DNA from: Trueperaceae bacterium
GTDB lineage: Bacteria > Deinococcota > Deinococci > Deinococcales > Trueperaceae
Length of the DNA: 5,198 bases
Reading direction: 5' to 3'
Assembly: GCA_029210865.1 (NCBI GenBank)
Contig: JARGGE010000222.1
Location: forward strand, 1 to 5,198
In this document: in pieces, positions 1 to 4,852 of the stretch
Numbering within the stretch: position 1 is the first letter of the stretch
Layout of the letters: each line of letters begins with the position of its first letter
Notes under the pieces: generated by a model
What the model was told of the DNA's origin: nothing
What the model saw: only the letters and a program-made list of their open reading frames with translations
Databases searched by the model: none
Program-made: the position numbers and the translations under genes

Positions 1-16
1 CTCGCGACAAGGGAGA

Positions 17-42
17 ACCCGCGTCCCAAACGGAACGCGGGT
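17..42 (-). terminator. Hairpin downstream of tRNA-Lys, possible terminator
   Basis: An 8-bp perfect stem (ACCCGCGT at 17-24, ACGCGGGT at 35-42) encloses a 10-base loop. Two further C-G pairs (26/33 and 27/32) are possible inside the loop. On the minus strand it lies about 115 bases after the tRNA 3' end and is followed by TCTCCCTTGTC, which is only mildly T-rich. On the plus strand no T run follows. It is therefore a plausible but weak intrinsic terminator for the tRNA transcript, or the end of something that begins to the left of the window. Confidence 0.35.
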
Positions 43-59
43 GATCAGGTCAGGTCAAA

Positions 60-158
60 GTGTCGAACTTGGGGCTGATTACCAAGCAACGGAAGCCCAA
101 GAAACCGCCGCCCAAGACCGCTCCCCGAAACCCGAGAGACGCTGTCCTGGACGGCAAA

Positions 159-173
<15 letters not shown>
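60..173 (+). CDS. Possible small basic ORF, 37 residues, unknown
   Basis: A GTG at 60 opens a 37-codon frame ending in TAG at 171-173. The in-frame stop at 42-44 rules out a longer product. The peptide has a Lys/Pro-rich middle (KQRKPKKPPPK) and ends DGKWWVV. About three quarters of third positions are G or C. Upstream AGG at 52-54 is a weak ribosome site. The last 15 bases lie antisense to the 3' end of tRNA-Lys, which argues against it, since protein genes rarely run into a tRNA. I recognise no family. It could be a real small protein or chance in GC-rich DNA. Confidence 0.22.
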
Positions 174-234
<61 letters not shown>

Positions 235-251
235 AAGCCCACCGAACGCGA

Positions 252-280
252 AGTGTACGCCTCATGGCGGGACAGGTCAA
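252..280 (-). promoter_or_regulatory. Sigma-70-type promoter for tRNA-Lys
   Basis: On the minus strand the -35 element TTGACC (280-275) is followed, after exactly 17 bases, by the -10 element TACACT (257-252). The tRNA 5' end is 17 bases further on, so a transcript would begin about 10 bases before the mature end, as expected for a tRNA precursor with a short leader. The spacing and the two near-consensus hexamers make this the best promoter in the window. It also argues against an ATG at 264 as the start of the divergent membrane-protein gene, because that start would lie inside the promoter. Confidence 0.75.
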
Positions 281-341
281 CCGACGCGCGTCCCGTCCCG
301 CGGCGGATGCATCATTGAGATGGACCGCCCATGGAGGACGC

Positions 342-587
342 ATGAGCCCTCGAGGCACGTACATCGTCGTCGCGCTGATCGGCGCCGTGGCCATGGCCGC
401 GCTCCTGTTCATACCGTCCGTGCGCGGGCGTTCGCGGGGCCGTCTGACGCCACTGGCCGCCGTCGCCTTCGTCCTCGTCGTCGCGGGCATCGCGTTCGGC
501 GACGAGCGTTGGCTCGGGTATGGCCTGATCGGCAGCGGCGTGGTGCTGGCCATCGTCGACGCGGTCTGGCGCGCTCGCCGGTCGTGA
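342..587 (+). CDS. Small three-helix membrane protein, unknown function
   Basis: An 81-residue protein with three hydrophobic helices, near residues 7-25, 36-54 and 58-77. The loop between the first and second helices is arginine-rich (RGRSRGR), and the C-terminus is basic (RARRS). By the positive-inside rule these parts should face the cytoplasm. There is no signal cleavage site, cofactor motif or conserved catalytic pattern, and I do not recognise a named family. I chose the ATG at 342 because GGAGG lies at 333-337 just before it. An in-frame ATG at 264 would add 26 hydrophilic residues and overlap the tRNA promoter. The next gene on the same strand starts 114 or 156 bases later, so co-transcription is possible but not shown. 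Confidence 0.7.
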   Translation: MSPRGTYIVVALIGAVAMAALLFIPSVRGRSRGRLTPLAAVAFVLVVAGIAFGDERWLGYGLIGSGVVLAIVDAVWRARRS

Positions 588-688
588 TCTTCGGGTCGCC
601 TGCCAACCTCGCACGCACGAAGGCCGGCAGCGAGGGTCCCACGGAGGCACCCGGGACGCCTTACCGTAGCGCCCGGCTCGACGGCCGC

Positions 689-694
689 TAGCCT
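689..694 (+). promoter_or_regulatory. Possible -10 element of a leaderless transcript
   Basis: TAGCCT fits the TANNNT pattern and lies 7 bases before the ATG at 702, which itself has no convincing Shine-Dalgarno sequence. This layout resembles leaderless genes known from Deinococcus and other bacteria. A six-base match is weak evidence, and a GTG 42 bases later has a proper ribosome site, so the promoter call is tentative. Confidence 0.22.
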
Positions 695-701
695 GGACCC
701 G

Positions 702-1955
702 ATGGCGCGCGCCGTCCATGGCGGACGCCACGTCGGAGCCCCCGTGCCCACCACCCACCAGGTCCCTGCCGCTGTACGCCACGACCTCGCCGACTGGCGC
801 GACGAGCGCGACGGCGCCGCGCTCTTCGACGGCCTGGCGGGGCTCGATCGCAGCGCCCGACGACGCCGGGTGTACGCCCGCCTCGCCGACGCCGAGCGGC
901 GCCACGCGGCCGAGGCCGAGGCGCGGATTCGCGCCGCCGGCGTCGTGCCACCGACGCATCGGCCATCGTGGCGCGTGCGGGCCCTGCTCGCGTGGGCGAG
1001 GGTCTTCGGGGCCATCTCGGTGCTGCCACGGGTGGCCGCCATGGAGGACGCCGACGCGGACGCCTACCTGCGGCGCCTCGACCGCGAGGGCGCTGTGGTG
1101 CCGCACGGCGAAGAGCGCGCCAACGCCGATGCGCTCGCGGAGTTCGCGCGGATCGAGTCGGGGGAGGCCGCCAAGCGCGTGCTGCTCAAGGTCCGACGCG
1201 TCGTGATCGGCCTCGTGGGTGCCTCGCTGTTCGCCGTTTCGGTGGCGCTCGCGCGCAACGCTCAGATCGAAGGGCTCGTGTTCGGCGTGCTCACCGGCGT
1301 GGTCGTCGGCCCGGTCACCCACTACCTGCTCGGGAAGCTGGCGGTGCCGCTCGCGGCCGGCCGCCTCTGGTGCGGTTGGGCGTGCTGGACCGCGGCGCTG
1401 CTCGACCAGCTGCCGTTCGATCGCGGCGCGGCGTGGCCCGCCGGTCCGCGACGGCCGTGGCGGACGGCGCACCTGTTGGCCGTCGTCGTCGGCGTCGCGG
1501 CGCTCGTGCTCGCCTTCGGGTACGACCGCGGTGCGGTGGGGGCCGACGCGGTCGTCTGGTTCGTCATCGGCAACCTTGCTTACTGGACGCTCGGCGTGAC
1601 GCTCGCGGTGCGCCACCGCGACAACCGCGCCTTCTGCAAGCTCGCATGCCCGGTGGCGGTCATCCTGCGCACCACCTCGCGACCGGCGCTCCTCAAGATC
1701 GCGGGCGACCCCGGGGCCTGCGCGGTGTGCGCCTCGCGGGCGTGCAACGCGGTCTGCGCGATGGGCGTCGATGTCGCGGCGATGGTCCAGGCCGGCGCGC
1801 GCGTCGGTGGCGGTGAGTGCGTCGCGTGCCTGCAGTGCTTGGCGGTCTGCCCGCCGAACGCGCTCGCGCCCACGCTGCGGTTCGACGTGGCGGGGCCCGA
1901 CCGGCTCGTGGTTCGGGAGCGATCCGAACCCGGATCGCTCAGGGCGCGAAGGTGA
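702..1955 (+). CDS. Erythrin-type ferritin-like domain fused to membrane polyferredoxin
   Basis: A 417-residue two-part protein. Residues ~20-150 match the erythrin (rubrerythrin-like) domain usually found at the front of MbfA/VIT1 iron exporters. Candidate diiron ligands are E35 (DERDGAALF), E65 and H68 (ERRH), E115 (AAMEDAD) and E138, but the expected second histidine is N141. Residues ~165-417 form a NapH/NosR-like membrane iron-sulfur module. It has helices near 166-184, 189-209, 256-273 and 283-303, CGWACW (C224, C228) and CKLACP (C312, C316). Two [4Fe-4S] sets follow: C340-x2-C343-x4-C348-x3-C352 and the classical C373-x2-C376-x2-C379-x3-C383-P. I infer a cytoplasmic diiron centre supplied with, or drained of, electrons through membrane clusters, for iron oxidation/reduction or peroxide reduction. 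The start is uncertain: ATG 702 has no ribosome site, whereas GTG 744 has GGAG at 735-738. The 3' end overlaps the convergent lipoprotein gene by 17 bases. Confidence 0.85.
   Translation: MARAVHGGRHVGAPVPTTHQVPAAVRHDLADWRDERDGAALFDGLAGLDRSARRRRVYARLADAERRHAAEAEARIRAAGVVPPTHRPSWRVRALLAWARVFGAISVLPRVAAMEDADADAYLRRLDREGAVVPHGEERANADALAEFARIESGEAAKRVLLKVRRVVIGLVGASLFAVSVALARNAQIEGLVFGVLTGVVVGPVTHYLLGKLAVPLAAGRLWCGWACWTAALLDQLPFDRGAAWPAGPRRPWRTAHLLAVVVGVAALVLAFGYDRGAVGADAVVWFVIGNLAYWTLGVTLAVRHRDNRAFCKLACPVAVILRTTSRPALLKIAGDPGACAVCASRACNAVCAMGVDVAAMVQAGARVGGGECVACLQCLAVCPPNALAPTLRFDVAGPDRLVVRERSEPGSLRARR
735..746 (+). promoter_or_regulatory. Ribosome site supporting an alternative GTG start at 744
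   Basis: GGAG at 735-738 precedes an in-frame GTG (744-746) by five bases. Starting here would remove 14 residues (MARAVHGGRHVGAP) that lie before the ferritin-like fold and look non-conserved. On sequence alone this start is at least as likely as ATG 702. Confidence 0.45.
1917..1940. terminator. Shared hairpin between convergent genes
   Basis: GAGCGATCCG (1917-1926) and CGGATCGCTC (1931-1940) form a perfect 10-bp stem with the loop AACC. The hairpin lies in the last codons of the plus-strand polyferredoxin gene and touches the stop codon of the minus-strand lipoprotein gene. It could therefore stop transcription from both sides. No T run follows on either strand, so termination would have to be of the non-canonical type proposed for GC-rich genomes. 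It might instead act in blocking antisense read-through or in mRNA 3'-end protection. Confidence 0.45.
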
Positions 1956-3540
1956 ACGCGCGCTCTACGGCCGGCGACGTGAACGTTCCGTCGCGACCGA
2001 AGCCCGGACCGCCGTAGACCCATTGGATGTCTGGCCGCAAGTAGTCGGCCAGGCCACCGACGTTGGGTTCGCCGATCGGGCCGTCACCGTGGCCCACGAC
2101 GGACCAACCGTAGGTGGCGCCTGCTGGGATCGCGAACCCGGCGGTGACGAGGTCCGGCAGCGTCACGGACGTGCGCGTCGTCGTGATGGCAAGACTGGGG
2201 CCGGCGCCCGTGAACCGGTAGGTTCGGGTGGCGGCGGGGCCGAACGACCCGAACGGCGTCGTGAGGTCGACACCTAGCGCACCGTCCGCCGGCATGGTGA
2301 GCTGCATCGGCGCGGGCGGTAGGACGTCACTGGCCGTCGCACCTTCGTCGACGACCCATGCCCGCGACGTGCCTGCGGGACCTGTGGCGGTGGCTAAGAG
2401 ATCGAAGCTGGCGTTCGCCACGGAGGGCATCGGCACGTCGACGTAGGCATTGACGGTGGCGGTCGTGAACACCGGCATGGACAAGTACCGCCCGAAGCGG
2501 ACGGAGCCGCGGACCTCCTGCAGGGTCTGCCCGGCGCTCGGCACGAGCTCCGCTCGGAGGGTCAGACTGGCGACGGTCTCCAGGGCGAGGTCCTGCTCGA
2601 CGATGTTCCCGTTGACGAGCACGACGTCGAAGGATTCGTAGCCCAGGAAGTCCATGGGCGTCCCGTCGGCCTGGAAGGCGCCATGGAGCGCGTGGACGCG
2701 TGCCTGCGCGGTGGTGGGCCCGAACCAGGACGCGGTGACCGCGTACTCCGTTTCGCCAGCGCCGACCTTGTCGCAACCGAACGTCGCGCGCTCCAGCCCC
2801 TCGACGCAGACGATCACCTGATGTTCGGCCGCCACCGTCGCGCCGCGCAGCACGCTGCCCGTCAACCCCGCCTGCATGGGCGTCGGCGCCGCGCCGAGCG
2901 CGAGTACGAACGACGGGACGATGACGGGCGCCGCGGCGGTCAACCCTTCGAACACGTGGACGGCGCCGGTCCCGATCGGGCTGCTGGCCGTCAGGTCGTA
3001 GGGCACGGAAAGCCCTTCCAACTCGAAACCACCCTCGGCGTCGGTGACGGTCGTGGCGCCCTGGCTTGACACGGTGACGCCGCCGACCGGGTCGCCCAAC
3101 AAGCCCTCGATCCGCCCGCTGACGGCCAGGCTGGTGACCTCGAGCGCGAGGGGCGTGTCGTCGGCGAGCGAGCCACCGGCTGCGGTGATCGTCACGGACG
3201 AAGAGCCTTCGGCAGCACCCACCGCTGCCGTCAGCGTCAGCACGCTCTTCAGGGCTGCGCCGTCGAGCGCGGCGGGCGCGAACGACGCGGAGACGTTCGC
3301 CGGCAGCCCCGCGACGGACAGCACGACCGGACCGGTCGCCCCACCCGTGCGTGTCAGCGTGAGGTCGACGTCGACGCTGCCGCCACGTAGCACGGCCACC
3401 GCGGCGCTGCCGACGTCGATCCGGACGCCGGCGACCGGGCCGCTGCATGCGACGAGCAGGGAGAGCGCGAGCGCCAGGAGCGTGCCGAGGACGAGGCTGC
3501 GGGCGGGCGAGCGAACGGACGAGACGGCGGGTCGGCGCAC
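1939..3540 (-). CDS. Exported lipoprotein with Ig-like and carboxypeptidase-regulatory-like domains
   Basis: A 533-residue surface lipoprotein. The start is the GTG at 3540-3538, chosen because GGAGGG (3550-3545) lies four bases upstream. An upstream ATG would push the signal peptide inward. The signal has an Arg-rich n-region, a hydrophobic stretch at residues ~16-30 and the lipobox LVAC, with C32 the lipidated residue. Residues ~36-137 look like a bacterial Ig-like domain (GGSVDVDLTLTRTGG, LPANVSASFAP). Residues ~138-185 resemble the carboxypeptidase-D regulatory fold (VSGRIEG, VTDAEGGFELEG). The middle (~226-326) is beta-rich and holds the only other cysteines I see, C245 and C256, a possible disulfide. 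Residues ~419-486 look like a further Ig/FnIII-type module. No catalytic motif is visible. A role in binding, adhesion or cell-envelope structure is inference. It appears to be transcribed alone. Confidence 0.85.
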   Translation of the reverse strand: MRRPAVSSVRSPARSLVLGTLLALALSLLVACSGPVAGVRIDVGSAAVAVLRGGSVDVDLTLTRTGGATGPVVLSVAGLPANVSASFAPAALDGAALKSVLTLTAAVGAAEGSSSVTITAAGGSLADDTPLALEVTSLAVSGRIEGLLGDPVGGVTVSSQGATTVTDAEGGFELEGLSVPYDLTASSPIGTGAVHVFEGLTAAAPVIVPSFVLALGAAPTPMQAGLTGSVLRGATVAAEHQVIVCVEGLERATFGCDKVGAGETEYAVTASWFGPTTAQARVHALHGAFQADGTPMDFLGYESFDVVLVNGNIVEQDLALETVASLTLRAELVPSAGQTLQEVRGSVRFGRYLSMPVFTTATVNAYVDVPMPSVANASFDLLATATGPAGTSRAWVVDEGATASDVLPPAPMQLTMPADGALGVDLTTPFGSFGPAATRTYRFTGAGPSLAITTTRTSVTLPDLVTAGFAIPAGATYGWSVVGHGDGPIGEPNVGGLADYLRPDIQWVYGGPGFGRDGTFTSPAVERAFTFAP

Positions 3541-3544
3541 GGTT

Positions 3545-3550
3545 CCCTCC
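3545..3550 (-). promoter_or_regulatory. Ribosome binding site fixing the lipoprotein GTG start
   Basis: GGAGGG on the minus strand sits four bases before the GTG at 3540. It is the only good ribosome site in front of the signal peptide and decides the start in favour of this GTG over the upstream candidates. Confidence 0.7.
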
Positions 3551-3573
3551 GGAAGCGACACGCCCCGTCGCCC

Positions 3574-3593
3574 GCTCGCAGCGCGAGCGCTGC
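3574..3593 (-). other. Two overlapping, mutually exclusive hairpins in the lipoprotein leader
   Basis: In plus-strand letters, GCTCGC (3574-3579) can pair with GCGAGC (3583-3588), and GCAGCG (3578-3583) can pair with CGCTGC (3588-3593). The two 6-bp stems share bases, so only one can form at a time. They lie in the presumed 5' leader of the lipoprotein mRNA, about 25 bases before its ribosome site. They could act as a structural switch, but short stems like these also arise by chance in GC-rich DNA. Confidence 0.2.
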
Positions 3594-3616
3594 CCTGGGC
3601 GCGGCCATATGACCCC

Positions 3617-3647
3617 ACGATAGTGCGTCGCCGTCCGGGCAACGCAA
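3617..3647 (-). promoter_or_regulatory. Weak candidate promoter for the lipoprotein
   Basis: On the minus strand, TATCGT (3622-3617) fits a -10 element. TTGCGT (3647-3642) could serve as -35, but the 19-base spacer is longer than ideal. The leader to the GTG at 3540 would be about 70 bases. The position is sensible, just after the hairpin that may end the upstream kinase transcript, but the match is modest. Confidence 0.25.
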
Positions 3648-3667
3648 GATGGCCGCGAAGCGCGGCC
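3641..3667 (-). terminator. Probable terminator after the DUF427-kinase unit
   Basis: GGCCGCG (3651-3657) and CGCGGCC (3661-3667) form a perfect 7-bp GC stem with a three-base loop. On the minus strand it is followed by ATCTTGCGTT, a modest T-rich tail. It lies about 110 bases after the kinase stop codon and before the lipoprotein leader, where a terminator is expected. Confidence 0.4.
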
Positions 3668-3680
3668 GCGCGTCGCCCTA

Positions 3681-3730
3681 GCCTTCAGCTCAGGAGCCCA
3701 CCACCTCGACACCACGCCAGACCGCCACGT
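3681..3730 (-). repeat. Direct repeat copy A, duplicate of the DUF427 gene end
   Basis: This 50-base stretch matches 4431-4480 at 46 of 50 positions, and similarity stops quickly on both sides. It includes a full copy of the DUF427 stop codon and the ten bases around and after it. Of the four differences, three are silent third-position changes in the DUF427 frame and one changes Phe to Val. The copy lies just after the kinase gene, so together with copy B it brackets that gene with a period of exactly 750 bases. Confidence 0.85.
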
Positions 3731-3734
3731 GCCC
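3690..3734 (-). pseudogene. DUF427 C-terminal remnant, 14 codons plus stop
   Basis: On the minus strand this reads GHVAVWRGVEVVGS then TGA, against GHVAFWRGVEVVGS at the end of the intact DUF427 gene. Upstream in the same frame nothing resembles the rest of DUF427: the CPWKG region and the central strands are absent, and the frame runs back into the kinase gene. It is either the displaced tail left by an insertion or recombination event, or what remains of a deleted second DUF427 gene. Confidence 0.6.
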
Positions 3735-3775
3735 CGCTTGGCAGGGCTCGATCGGCTGGTGGGGCGGTCGCCCAG

Positions 3776-4438
3776 CTAGCCAGCCCGGAGCGCCGCGAAG
3801 GCCGTCGGCGTTTCCCCGCTCCTGAGGTACGCGGCCAACCGCGCGACGCAAGCCTCCGGCTCCATCGTTCCCGTGTCGATCCGCAGGTCGTACCGGTCGC
3901 CGGCGTACGTGGTGGCGTACGTGGCGTCCACCATCCCGATCTCGGCAGCGCCGTCGCGCGCCCGAGCTCGGGCTTGGGCGATCTCGAGCGGGCAGCGGAC
4001 CTCCACCAGATGCGGGGGCACGCCGTCCAGCGCGATGGCCCCGTCGCGCGTCCGCCACGGGTAGAGCAGGACGTTGTCGACGATCACGTCGTTGCCGGCG
4101 CGCGCCAGCGCCGCCGCCAACCGCGGAAGGCCCTGGAGCAGGCGGACGCCGTGGGGGCCGGGGTCGACGCGCAGGAGTCGCCCGTCGGGGCCGGTCACCC
4201 AGCGCGCGCCCAGGTCGGCCTCGGGCCCGGAGCCCAGGAAGCGGTCCGGCATCGTCCCGCTGAGCCAGTCGAGCCCGACGTGCAGCCAAGGCGTGGGCCA
4301 AGCGACCTGGAGGCCCCGCGCGAGGGTGCTCTTGCCCGAGGCGGCGACGCCGTTCAGGTAGACGACCGTGCCGATCGGGTGGGCGTCGGCGGCGCGGAGG
4401 CGCGCGTGGCGGTTCCAGCTCGGCGCGACGGCCTTCAG
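3776..4438 (-). CDS. Chloramphenicol-phosphotransferase-like P-loop kinase
   Basis: The protein matches the CPT-like family of small-molecule kinases. Numbered from a CTG at 4438 (220 residues), the Walker A loop GVAASGKST spans residues 30-38. D57 in HVGLDWLSGTMPDR aligns with the proposed catalytic aspartate of Streptomyces chloramphenicol phosphotransferase. NDVIVDNVLL (~116-125), VRCPLEIA (~147-154) and YDLRIDT (~183-189) are further family blocks. CPT relatives are usually under about 200 residues and begin just before the Walker A strand. Here no ATG, GTG or TTG lies between the DUF427 stop and Walker A in any frame. Possible starts are CTG 4438 with G-rich sequence upstream, ATC 4375, or a +1 frameshift from the DUF427 gene at TCC-TGA. 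A broken start is also possible, although the rest looks intact. The true substrate is unknown, since many family members are not resistance enzymes. It follows DUF427 directly. Confidence 0.8.
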   Translation of the reverse strand: MKAVAPSWNRHARLRAADAHPIGTVVYLNGVAASGKSTLARGLQVAWPTPWLHVGLDWLSGTMPDRFLGSGPEADLGARWVTGPDGRLLRVDPGPHGVRLLQGLPRLAAALARAGNDVIVDNVLLYPWRTRDGAIALDGVPPHLVEVRCPLEIAQARARARDGAAEIGMVDATYATTYAGDRYDLRIDTGTMEPEACVARLAAYLRSGETPTAFAALRAG

Positions 4439-4480
4439 CTCAGGACCCCACCACCTCGACCCCGCGCCAGAACGCCACGT
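4431..4480 (-). repeat. Direct repeat copy B, within the DUF427 gene end
   Basis: This is the partner of copy A at 3681-3730, in the same orientation. It covers the last 12 codons and stop of the intact DUF427 gene and nine bases beyond. It also contains the G-rich run and TCC-TGA-G where the kinase frame begins, and both are retained in copy A. Confidence 0.85.
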
Positions 4481-4724
4481 GGCCCTGGATCTCGGACGCG
4501 GCGGGCTTGGGGTCCCGGTAGGTGAAGGCGGCGTCGCGGTTGACCCGGCCGCCCACCTCCAGCGAGAAGTAGCTGGCGGCGCCCTTCCAGGGGCACGTGG
4601 TGGTGGTGTCGCTCGGGCGCAGGACGGTGGCGTCCACCGCATCGAGCGGGAAGTAGTGGTTGCCCTCCACCACGACCGTGGCGTCCGATTCGGCGATGAC
4701 GTGTCCGTTCCAGATGGCTTTCAT
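4440..4724 (-). CDS. DUF427 domain protein
   Basis: A 94-residue protein with the hallmarks of the DUF427 family. It opens with a short N-terminal strand and ATVVVEGNHYFPLDAV, followed by the signature CPWKGAASYF near residues 44-53. AAFTYRDPKPAASEIQGHVAFW then leads to the C-terminal beta strand ending VEVV. The length is normal for the stand-alone domain, and there is no signal peptide or membrane segment, so it should be cytoplasmic. The biochemical role of the family is not known to me. The ATG at 4724 is preceded by GAGAGGCAGGA, which supplies a ribosome site. The stop TGA (4442-4440) is immediately followed by the kinase reading frame, shifted by +1, so the two are co-transcribed and probably translationally coupled. 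A second copy of this gene's tail lies after the kinase. Confidence 0.9.
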   Translation of the reverse strand: MKAIWNGHVIAESDATVVVEGNHYFPLDAVDATVLRPSDTTTTCPWKGAASYFSLEVGGRVNRDAAFTYRDPKPAASEIQGHVAFWRGVEVVGS

Positions 4725-4852
4725 GGGTTCCTGCCTCTCGGGGGCGGGCCGCCTCGCGGGCGCCGCTCGTTCCCTCATCCTGGGCGACGACGGTGGGCGG
4801 TTCCGTCAACTGAGCATCATTCGGCACCGCTCCCCCGCGTCATGCTCGGACC

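Noticed and set aside
264..341. Extended start (ATG 264) for the small membrane protein
   Set aside because: There is no ribosome site, the start lies within the tRNA promoter, and the added residues are hydrophilic. ATG 342 has GGAGG upstream.
588..701. Terminator or RNA gene between the small membrane protein and the polyferredoxin gene
   Set aside because: Only a 5-bp GTCCC/GGGAC pairing is visible, and there is no T run or recognisable RNA fold.
702..1955. MbfA/VIT1 iron exporter
   Set aside because: The N-terminal domain fits, but the C-terminal part has ferredoxin cysteine motifs and CGWACW rather than the VIT1/CCC1 transporter.
3776..4438. Chloramphenicol resistance gene
   Set aside because: Family membership is clear, but most CPT-like kinases have unknown substrates. 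Nothing here (producer cluster, other resistance genes) points to chloramphenicol.
3681..4480. Integron gene cassette with attC sites
   Set aside because: The repeats do not show the paired inverted core sites (GTTRRRY type) of attC, and they are simply duplicates of a coding end. No integrase is in the window.
3044..4525. Long plus-strand open frame of 493 codons across the lipoprotein leader and kinase
   Set aside because: It is antisense to three well-supported minus-strand genes, and its translation is Arg/Pro/Gly-rich with no domain, as expected for a shadow frame in GC-rich DNA.
4775..4809. Sigma-70 promoter for DUF427 from TTGACG at 4809-4804
   Set aside because: The -35 hexamer is good, but no acceptable -10 lies 15 to 21 bases downstream on the minus strand.
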